From: Planctomicrobium sp.
GTDB taxonomy: Bacteria > Planctomycetota > Planctomycetia > Planctomycetales > Planctomycetaceae
Assembly: GCA_029259835.1 (NCBI GenBank)
Contig: JAJDEL010000605.1
Location: forward strand, 1-7,322
Direction: 5' to 3'
Length of the DNA stretch: 7,322 nt
Below the pieces are notes generated by a model. That model did no database searches. It was not told the origin of the DNA and was given only the letters and a program-made list of their open reading frames with translations. This document shows positions 1 to 5,162 of the stretch, in pieces. Numbering within the stretch: the first letter of the stretch is position 1; every line of letters starts with the position of its first letter. A program made the translations under genes and the position numbers.

Positions 1-57
1 TTACTGTTTGGATCCCTGTAAATCACTGAGCGAATCCTTATCTTTTCAATTATATCA

Positions 58-1089
58 ATGATCGAACGTTACCGAAAACAGATTCTCTTCGATGGTGTTG
101 GAGAGGAAGGGCAGCAGCGGCTTCTGAACAGTCGTGTTGCATTGGTGGGGTGCGGGGCGTTGGGGTCGGTGATTGCACAAACGATTGTCCGGGCAGGTTT
201 CGGGTTTGTGCGATTGATTGACCGAGATTTCGTTGATCTCTCAAATTTGCAAAGACAGGTCCTCTACGATGAATCTGATGTCGAACAGCGACTCCCGAAG
301 GTCGTCGCTGCCGCTGTGAAACTCACGGCAATTAACAGCGAAATTGAGATCGAACCTGTCTTGGCAGACGTCAGCTTCGAAAACATCATCGACTTGACCA
401 AAGACGTTGATCTGATCATTGATGGAACGGACAACTTTGAAGTTCGCTTTCTCATTAACGATGCTGCCGTTGAAACCGGCACCCCTTGGATTCACGCTGG
501 CTGTGTCGGCAGTCACGGGCAGGTGATGACGATCATCCCTGGCGAGACTCCTTGTTTGCGCTGTCTGATGCCGGAGATTCCTGATCCAGGCAGTGCCGAA
601 ACGTGCGACACCGCGGGAGTTCTGGCTTCGGCAATTCAGGTTGTCGCTTCGTTGCAAGTCGTCGATGCGATCAAGCTGTTGACTGGGCAAAAAGAATTGA
701 TTTCACAGTCGCTGACGATTGTCGATGTTTGGGATGGCTCGCTACGGAAGCTGGACATTTCGAAGCTGAACGAATCACAAACGTGTCCCTGTTGCTCTCA
801 AGGTGACCGCGTCTGGCTGGAAGGGGAACGCGGTTCGCAAACATCAATTTTGTGTGGGAGAAATTCCGTGCAGATTTCTCCATCAACAAAGATGTCGCTC
901 CCGTTCGCTGAGTTACAAGAGAGGCTGGAGCAAATGGGGGAAGTGAAGAACAATTCGTTCCTGTTGATTTTCAAACCGAAAGAATCGGACCACGAAATCA
1001 CAATATTCCAGAATGGTCGCGCGATTATTGGCGGCACAGAAGATCTCAGCGAAGCGCGACAACTCTATGCCAGATATCTTGGCTACTGA
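58..1089 (+). CDS. ThiF/MoeB/HesA-family E1-like adenylyltransferase
   Basis: This 343-residue protein is a complete E1-like enzyme. Members use ATP to adenylate the C-terminal glycine of a ubiquitin-like sulfur carrier (ThiS, MoaD or a relative) so that sulfur can be loaded for thiamine, molybdopterin or cysteine synthesis in the cytoplasm. Visible motifs are the nucleotide-binding loop GCGALG (31-36), D57, N63 and R66 in the DLSNLQRQ segment, K81, and GTDN with D125. The zinc cysteine pairs are C166/C169 and C243/C246, with C183 in TCDTAGVL at the position of the conserved E1 cysteine. After the catalytic domain, a roughly 80-residue tail (CGRNSVQI from 266 to the end) replaces the rhodanese domain of some relatives; similar tails occur in Bacillus-type ThiF/MoeB proteins. 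The ATG start is right for the RYRKQILF opening, although no good Shine-Dalgarno is seen. No ThiS or MoaD partner lies in the window, so ThiF versus MoeB cannot be decided. Confidence 0.93.
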   Translation: MIERYRKQILFDGVGEEGQQRLLNSRVALVGCGALGSVIAQTIVRAGFGFVRLIDRDFVDLSNLQRQVLYDESDVEQRLPKVVAAAVKLTAINSEIEIEPVLADVSFENIIDLTKDVDLIIDGTDNFEVRFLINDAAVETGTPWIHAGCVGSHGQVMTIIPGETPCLRCLMPEIPDPGSAETCDTAGVLASAIQVVASLQVVDAIKLLTGQKELISQSLTIVDVWDGSLRKLDISKLNESQTCPCCSQGDRVWLEGERGSQTSILCGRNSVQISPSTKMSLPFAELQERLEQMGEVKNNSFLLIFKPKESDHEITIFQNGRAIIGGTEDLSEARQLYARYLGY

Positions 1090-1283
1090 GTCACGCCGTT
1101 GATGTCGATTTCTTCGACATCAGAATCTTGAGCAGATTGTTGCGCGCCGCTGGCATCTTCTGCTGTTGCTTCGATGCGCCTCATTCCGAAAATTGTCAGC
1201 ATGAGAAACACGATGGCAAACATTCCAATCAGAAGAAAACTGACCGTGCTATCTATCGTTTGTCCGCTGTTTGATGCTGACAT
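1083..1283 (-). CDS. Small single-span membrane protein, unknown function
   Basis: This 66-residue protein is not one I recognise. It has a polar uncharged N-terminus, one strongly hydrophobic span at about residues 14-34 (STVSFLLIGMFAIVFLML), then MRRIE followed by a markedly acidic tail (EDAS...DSDVEEID). The positive-inside rule predicts the tail is cytoplasmic. The start at 1283 is preceded, on its own strand, by a purine stretch AAGAGA about 8 nt upstream. The gene converges with the adenylyltransferase and its last 7 bases overlap that gene's end, so there is no room for a terminator between them. The coherent topology and acidic tail make it more convincing than a chance reading frame, but function is open. 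Confidence 0.7.
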   Translation of the reverse strand: MSASNSGQTIDSTVSFLLIGMFAIVFLMLTIFGMRRIEATAEDASGAQQSAQDSDVEEIDINGVTQ

Positions 1284-1456
1284 GCTATGATCTCTTTTAA
1301 AAATTGTAAACCTGAAAAATTAGTTCTCCTGTCTCCAGTAGCTGTAAGATCAGCGAGGAAAGAATTCCAATCTCAGCGGGACGAACGCCCGACGGTGAAA
1401 ACCTTAAGGTCGAAACCTGCCCCCATGATGATCAGGTGCTCGGACCAGTTGCAATG

Positions 1457-1621
1457 TTATTTTCCAGCTTCGATATCGTCCGACACACGCGATAACATGA
1501 CAACGCCGTTAACCGTTACAATAGAACCAGAACGACTGAGACAAATCGGCCCGTTTTCTGTTTTGTGGTGTTCAATATCAGAGTACAATTTCACCTCCAC
1601 TTCATTTTTCGATTGAGTCAT
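1457..1621 (-). CDS. Possible 54-residue protein, unknown function
   Basis: Read from the ATG at 1621, this frame gives MTQSKNEVEVKLYSDIEH followed by a stretch with alternating hydrophobic residues (PICLSRSGSIVTVNGVVML). That pattern suggests a small beta-sheet protein. I do not recognise a family. The frame stays open upstream to 1792, but that extension is antisense to the signal peptide and mature N-terminus of the gene at 1626 and has an unlikely composition, so the internal ATG is preferred. There is no clear Shine-Dalgarno. Its start lies only 4 bp from the divergent start at 1626, which is unusual and lowers confidence. The competing plus-strand frame (1287-1616) looks less protein-like. 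Confidence 0.4.
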   Translation of the reverse strand: MTQSKNEVEVKLYSDIEHHKTENGPICLSRSGSIVTVNGVVMLSRVSDDIEAGK

Positions 1622-1625
1622 CACA

Positions 1626-2375
1626 ATGAGAGTTTTGAATCGCTTTAAAAAGCGGTATGCCGCGTATTCCGTACTCCTTTTGCTGGCATGTTTCGGAGTC
1701 AGCTTTTCTGAAGAAGTCACGAAATCAAACGAGCAATCCTCCCGTGAGGCTTTGGAACGCTTCAATCCGATTATTGGAGAGTGGCGCGGCACCGGTCAGG
1801 TGCGTCGAGGTTCCAATCGTGGCGCCTGGAGAGAATCTGGCGAGTTCGTTTGGGACTTCAGCGACGACGAACCTGCCATCAAGTATCTTGTTGAAGGAGG
1901 CAAACATGTCGAAGCAGGACTTGTCACCTGGAACAGTCAAGATCATTTTCACCTCGCACTCAAAACAGGAGACGAGAAGGAAACTCGCGAGTATTCAGGA
2001 GATTGGACCAAGGACAAACTCGTTCTTGTCAGCAAACCGGACGACAACCAAGTTCAATATCGCATGACAATCACTCCATTGAATGAAAAGCGAACCCTTG
2101 TCCTTCATGAAAAAACATCATCTGGCGGAGAGTCTTTCTTTCGCGTTGCCGAAGTTGGCTACACACGCGCCGGCACTCGTCTAGCACTCCCTGGAGGTGG
2201 TCGACGAGAATGTGTCGTCACCGGAGGCACTGGTCAAACGGCTGTCAAATTCAAAGGGGAAACTTACTATGTCTGCTGTAGCGGCTGTAAACAAGCTTTC
2301 GACGACGACCCGGAAGGCACCATCGCCGAGTTCAAGGCAAAACTCAAAGCACGGTTAGAGTCGATCAAGAAGTAA
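1626..2375 (+). CDS. Secreted or lipid-anchored beta-rich protein with C-terminal YHS/TRASH-like metal-binding domain
   Basis: This 249-residue exported protein appears to have two domains. The N-terminus has a basic start (RFKKR, 6-10), a hydrophobic core to about 28, and LLAC (19-22), which fits a lipobox; ordinary cleavage near residue 28 before EEV is the alternative. Residues about 45-185, beginning FNPIIGEWRGTGQ, are rich in Trp, Gly and alternating polar/apolar residues. This resembles the beta-barrel opening of DUF1579/nitrobindin-like proteins, an inference from pattern only. Residues about 194-235 carry C196, then C217, C218 and C221 (RECVVTGG...YYVCCSGCKQAF). The C-x20-C-x3-C spacing matches the TRASH/YHS treble-clef class that binds metals such as copper. 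The Lys-rich end (FKAKLKARLESIKK) is probably helical. Function is likely periplasmic metal binding or sensing. The signal peptide fixes the start near 1626. Confidence 0.85.
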   Translation: MRVLNRFKKRYAAYSVLLLLACFGVSFSEEVTKSNEQSSREALERFNPIIGEWRGTGQVRRGSNRGAWRESGEFVWDFSDDEPAIKYLVEGGKHVEAGLVTWNSQDHFHLALKTGDEKETREYSGDWTKDKLVLVSKPDDNQVQYRMTITPLNEKRTLVLHEKTSSGGESFFRVAEVGYTRAGTRLALPGGGRRECVVTGGTGQTAVKFKGETYYVCCSGCKQAFDDDPEGTIAEFKAKLKARLESIKK

Positions 2376-2395
2376 GTATCAACGTGGTCACTCAG

Positions 2396-2423
2396 TTTCG
2401 GAAATTTGAAATCGTGCTACGAT
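2396..2423 (+). promoter_or_regulatory. Weak candidate promoter upstream of the ABM-fold gene
   Basis: In the 99-bp gap before the gene at 2475 there is TGCTACGAT (2415-2423), which resembles an extended -10 (TGnTATAAT) with four of six hexamer matches. A poor -35-like TTTCGG (2396-2401) lies 16 bp upstream of the hexamer. It is the only promoter-like element I can see here. The gene could instead be read through from the YHS/TRASH gene, since no terminator is visible between them. Confidence 0.22.
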
Positions 2424-2474
2424 GAGTCCTGTACATGACTCCACATTCACAATCAGCGAAGAAATTACTGAACT

Positions 2475-2759
2475 ATGATCACAGTCGGAATGAACTACCA
2501 CGTCATTGAAGGCAAGCAACAGGACTTCGAGGAGAAATTTGCAGGTGTCATCGATGCATTGAACGCTGCGGAAGGTCATACAAACTCCACTCTCTGGAAA
2601 GATGTCGCTGACAGCGCGTCTTATCTCATCACCAGCGAATGGTCAGACGAAGCAGCATTCACTGAATTCATTCGCAGCGACGCATTCCGCGCCGTCACAA
2701 ACTGGGGCAAAGAGCAAATCCTCTCCGGTCGACCGCAGCACAAAATTTATAAAAACTAG
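2475..2759 (+). CDS. Antibiotic biosynthesis monooxygenase (ABM)-fold protein, IsdG/HmoA-like
   Basis: This 94-residue protein has the size and pattern of a single dimeric alpha+beta-barrel (ABM) domain. The family includes heme-degrading IsdG/HmoA enzymes and quinol monooxygenases. Segments visible in order are the first strand MITVGMNYHVIEGK, helix QQDFEEKFAGVIDAL, GHTNSTLWKDV, strand SYLITSEWSDEAAFTEFI, SDAFRAVTNWG, and the terminal RPQHKIY. Compared with S. aureus IsdG recalled from memory (catalytic N7, W67, H77), N7 is kept, but the aligned Trp and His positions appear to be F65 and T75, so canonical heme oxygenase chemistry is doubtful. The gene lies convergent to hemW and near ferrochelatase. 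ATG at 2475 is chosen because strand one begins there; the AAGAAA upstream is weak and rather far. Met6 is a less likely start. Confidence 0.88.
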   Translation: MITVGMNYHVIEGKQQDFEEKFAGVIDALNAAEGHTNSTLWKDVADSASYLITSEWSDEAAFTEFIRSDAFRAVTNWGKEQILSGRPQHKIYKN

Positions 2760-2848
2760 AGTTCTTTTGATGCCTTCACGTTTTGCCACACACTTCAAGT
2801 GTGTGGCAAAAACTCGAACGTCGTCCTGCCGGCCTCTCTATAAAAACT
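2748..2848. repeat. 10-bp direct repeats (TATAAAAACT) bracketing the palindrome
   Basis: TATAAAAACT occurs at 2748-2757 and again, same orientation, at 2839-2848. The first copy runs into the stop codon of the ABM-fold gene and the second overlaps the stop codon of hemW. A shorter copy, AAAAACT, lies at 2808-2814 inside the gap. The repeats flank an 81-bp segment containing the palindrome, as a target-site duplication would flank a tiny inserted element. The motif is A-rich, however, and chance is a real alternative. Confidence 0.3.
2781..2811. repeat. Perfect palindrome, 15-bp arms, between convergent genes
   Basis: The left arm TTTTGCCACACACTT (2781-2795) is exactly complementary to the right arm AAGTGTGTGGCAAAA (2797-2811) around a single central C. 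In RNA it would fold as a stem of about 13 bp with a short loop on either strand. It sits between the ends of the ABM-fold gene and hemW, where a bidirectional terminator is expected. The T tract lies in the left arm and the A tract in the right arm, the reverse of an intrinsic terminator, and no T run follows on either strand. A stem that protects both 3' ends, a dispersed palindromic repeat, or a protein-binding site are the alternatives. Confidence 0.8.
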
Positions 2849-3971
2849 CTGCAACGACGGTATCCGCCAGAAAGCGGCCTTCGTAGGTGAGTCGCAGATG
2901 TCCTTGTTTTTCTTCGAGTAGTTCGCCCTGAAAAAAGTTGTCGTAAGCATCTGGGGCCAGTTCGCGGAGCGTGCATTCATAGCGTGCTTCGAAAGTGGCA
3001 AGGTCGATCCCTTTGATTTGTCGCAAGCCAAGCATGACAGCTTCGCGACGTGCCAGGTCGAGAGTCAGAGTTTCCCGCTCGGCGATTGGGCTTTCTCCTG
3101 ATTGAACATGCTTGATCCAACCGGTCACACTGCGATATCGCATCGCGCGTTCGCCATCGAGAAATGAAGCCGCTCCTGGTCCAAACCCGAAATACTGTTC
3201 GGCGTTCCAGTAGACCTGATTGTGCCGACACCGAAACTCTGGTCGGGCGTGATTCGAAAGTTCGTATTGTTCGAAGCCTGCATGTGCGAGAGTTTGCATC
3301 GCCGCGGCATACATCGAACGTTCCAGCTCTTCGTCGGCAGATTTGATGTCCTGCTTCAAACGCCGAGTCCAGAACGAAGTTCCTTTTTCAAAGGTCAGCC
3401 CATACGTGGAGATATGTTCCGGATCGAGTTGAAGCGCACGTTCCAAGGTTGTTTCCCAGTCTTCAAGTGTTTGCTCAGGCACGGCAAAAATTAAATCGAA
3501 AGAAATGTTCTCGAAACCACGCGATCTTAAGCGCTGCACAACATCCACAACCGTTTCCGGGTCATGTCCGCGTTCAAGGGTCTTCAGGTGCTCGGCTTGA
3601 AAAGATTGAATCCCGAGGCTGACACGGTTCACACCAAACTTTGACAGCATATCCATTCGATCAGAGGTAAAATCTTCCGGATTACATTCGATCGATAATT
3701 CACCACCAAGTTTAACTGGGAGCCATTTGTGAAGTAGCGAGAGCAAACGTTCGAGGTGTGGAGGCGGCAGATAATTCGGAGTCCCTCCGCCGATGAAGAG
3801 GGTCTCCACCGGATGCGGTTCCGACAGCAACGAAGTGATTTCTGTTTCCAAGCAGTCAAGATAGATCGAAAGCAAATCGTCTCGATCTGTGATCACTGTA
3901 AAGTCACAGTAGCCGCAACGATGAATGCAGAACGGAACGTGAATGTAGGCGGCGTTGACAGAATCTCTCAT
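2838..3971 (-). CDS. hemW: Radical SAM family heme chaperone HemW
   Basis: This 377-residue protein has the usual HemW length. HemW binds heme and a [4Fe-4S] cluster and delivers heme to membrane targets; it was formerly annotated as oxygen-independent coproporphyrinogen III oxidase. The radical-SAM cluster cysteines are C15, C19 and C22 in PFCIHRCGYCDF; the residue after the Asp is Phe, as in HemW, whereas true HemN has a further Cys there. Other motifs are GGGTPN (61-66), LSIECNPED, RVSLGIQSF, and the HemW-specific HNQVYW (250-255) followed by YFGFGPGAASF. The C-terminal HemN_C-like region ends GRFLADTVVAEFL. The start at 3971 is chosen because its ATG overlaps the TGA of the upstream ATP-grasp gene by the ATGA arrangement and places the first strand (AAYIHVPFC) at the N-terminus. 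The frame is open to 4097, but those 42 residues would overlap the ATP-grasp gene and look non-native. Confidence 0.95.
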   Translation of the reverse strand: MRDSVNAAYIHVPFCIHRCGYCDFTVITDRDDLLSIYLDCLETEITSLLSEPHPVETLFIGGGTPNYLPPPHLERLLSLLHKWLPVKLGGELSIECNPEDFTSDRMDMLSKFGVNRVSLGIQSFQAEHLKTLERGHDPETVVDVVQRLRSRGFENISFDLIFAVPEQTLEDWETTLERALQLDPEHISTYGLTFEKGTSFWTRRLKQDIKSADEELERSMYAAAMQTLAHAGFEQYELSNHARPEFRCRHNQVYWNAEQYFGFGPGAASFLDGERAMRYRSVTGWIKHVQSGESPIAERETLTLDLARREAVMLGLRQIKGIDLATFEARYECTLRELAPDAYDNFFQGELLEEKQGHLRLTYEGRFLADTVVAEFL

Positions 3972-5038
3972 GAGTAACACCACGTCTGGTGCTGAACCGA
4001 TTTCCCCTCGACGAGTTTCGGAGACGTTCGGATCGCGTTTTCTGAAGGTCGCGTGTTGCCGTGTGCCCAGCTCACGTTTTTCTCCTCTGGGAAGCAAACA
4101 TTCGCCCAGCAGATCGCAAGACGCCCCATCGTCCAGCGAGCGTTGATGTCTTGTAGGGGGCGAGTCTTTCTTGTTCCACCAGATGCTTCATAAATCATCG
4201 CATCGATCCCTACCGGTCCGAAGTAGCCAGCGTTTTGAATTTCACAACACGCTTCCTTTTGTTTCTCGATAATCAGTTCCAATTCTGGAAACGAGTCGAA
4301 ATTTTTATTCACGCTCGAACTCGCAAACTGCCCATTTCGTCCGCTGTTGAGAGACGTGATCCCAAACAACGCTGGAGTTCCTTGTCGTGGGATCTCCCAT
4401 TGAATTCCGAATTCGTGGACAGGCTTTAAATATGGTTCCAAGTACAAAGCGCGTCCGCTCTCAATTCTTTTTTTCGCCCAACCGTTTTCTTTCTCGCTCA
4501 GTTCCTTCCCACGGCTGATGATTTGCCCACGACCGGACTGTCCGAATTCTGATTTGATGACAAATCCATCCGCAAACTCTGCCTGCTCTATTGCTCGACA
4601 CAATTCAGACATGGAGTGAACCTCAACCTCGTCGGACAGTTCACACTTGAATTGTTGTGAAAGCTTCAAGGAATAGCTTCGGGAATTCGTCATCAGGACG
4701 GCTTCATGAGACGGCGACTCATCTTGGACCTCTAATTTCTTCGCCAAGTGTCTCACCTGATCTGTCCACCCCCAGGGACAAATCTGTGTAATCTCAGTTT
4801 GCAATTCTGGAAGTTGCTCGGACGTGATGAAGACCGGTGGTCGCATCCCGAACACTTTCAACATTTCCAAATACTCTTCATCAACTCCTTCTGCACACAG
4901 AACATAATCACCTTGCGAAGTCGCCGCGACAAGACAGGGAGTCAGTTCTGCTTCAAAACGACGAACAACTGCGGACTGGTTCTGCCGACCAGCAAGTTGA
5001 TCTTCAAATGAAAAATTTCCAATCCAGAGAGAAGGCAT
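3968..5038 (-). CDS. ATP-grasp protein of unknown substrate, coupled to hemW
   Basis: This 356-residue protein carries an ATP-grasp fold in its C-terminal two thirds. ATP-grasp enzymes activate a carboxylate as an acyl phosphate and join it to an amine, thiol or similar nucleophile. Visible are the lysine strand and glycine loop VIKSEFGQSGRG (160-171, K162), the YLEPYL hinge region (199-204), GPVGIDAMIY with D279, and LQDINARWTMGR (295-306), where D297, N299 and R301 are the probable metal and phosphate ligands. The N-terminal portion (MPSLWIGNF..., and PWGWTDQVR at 88-96) probably forms the pre-ATP-grasp domain. I cannot assign a named family; it is not recognisably a biotin carboxylase, D-Ala ligase or PurK. 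No signal peptide is seen, so it is probably cytoplasmic. It is first in an operon with hemW (4-bp stop/start overlap) and divergent from ferrochelatase, which suggests but does not prove a role in heme or tetrapyrrole metabolism. There is no strong Shine-Dalgarno before the ATG. Confidence 0.87.
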   Translation of the reverse strand: MPSLWIGNFSFEDQLAGRQNQSAVVRRFEAELTPCLVAATSQGDYVLCAEGVDEEYLEMLKVFGMRPPVFITSEQLPELQTEITQICPWGWTDQVRHLAKKLEVQDESPSHEAVLMTNSRSYSLKLSQQFKCELSDEVEVHSMSELCRAIEQAEFADGFVIKSEFGQSGRGQIISRGKELSEKENGWAKKRIESGRALYLEPYLKPVHEFGIQWEIPRQGTPALFGITSLNSGRNGQFASSSVNKNFDSFPELELIIEKQKEACCEIQNAGYFGPVGIDAMIYEASGGTRKTRPLQDINARWTMGRLAICWANVCFPEEKNVSWAHGNTRPSENAIRTSPKLVEGKSVQHQTWCYS

Positions 5039-5162
5039 AAGATTCGTGGGAACTTAAAATGAAATGGGCAGAGGGATTGGACAGCGACTTCAGTTTGACA
5101 ATAATCTCTGAAGATTGCACGCTGAAAAATCACCGGGCACTTCGCGACCTGAAAGGCAACTT
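5039..5162. promoter_or_regulatory. Divergent control region between the ATP-grasp/hemW operon and ferrochelatase
   Basis: These 124 bp separate two divergent start codons, so promoters for both directions are expected here. On the plus strand there is an exact TTGACA (5095-5100), but no convincing -10 at 16-18 bp. Directly downstream, AATCT (5103-5107) and AGATT (5112-5116) form a small inverted repeat around CTGA that could be an operator. On the minus strand only weak AT-rich -10-like stretches near 5050-5060 are seen. The location is well supported by gene order; the individual boxes are not. Confidence 0.4.
5151..5156 (+). promoter_or_regulatory. Ribosome binding site that decides the ferrochelatase start
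   Basis: GAAAGG lies 6 nt before the GTG at 5163. This is the only good Shine-Dalgarno near the beginning of the frame. It supports the GTG start over the in-frame TTG at 5115, whose 16 extra residues are unlike the start of a ferrochelatase. Confidence 0.6.

Noticed and set aside
1..57. Tail of an upstream gene ending at the TGA at 59-61 (ATGA overlap with the adenylyltransferase start)
   Set aside because: The frame is open to the left edge, but only 19 residues are visible, without features, and the stretch is AT-rich; it cannot be told from intergenic sequence.
241..690. Minus-strand open frames antisense to the adenylyltransferase
   Set aside because: They are shadows of a well-supported gene with intact catalytic motifs and show no protein-family features.
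1287..1616. Plus-strand open frame of 109 codons
   Set aside because: The sequence has no domain pattern or coherent hydrophobicity, no ribosome binding site, and its second half is antisense to the more protein-like 54-residue frame.
3972..4097. N-terminal extension of HemW by 42 residues
   Set aside because: The extension overlaps the ATP-grasp gene, is Arg-rich and unlike HemW, while the ATG at 3971 gives a normal N-terminus and a classic ATGA coupling.
3968..4110. Frameshift at the end of the ATP-grasp gene
   Set aside because: The last 40 residues look less family-like and another frame is open there, but the in-frame tail ends exactly in the ATGA overlap with hemW, so the present reading is the simpler one.
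5115..5162. TTG start adding 16 residues to ferrochelatase
   Set aside because: There is no Shine-Dalgarno before the TTG, whereas the GTG at 5163 follows GAAAGG and begins the first beta-strand directly.
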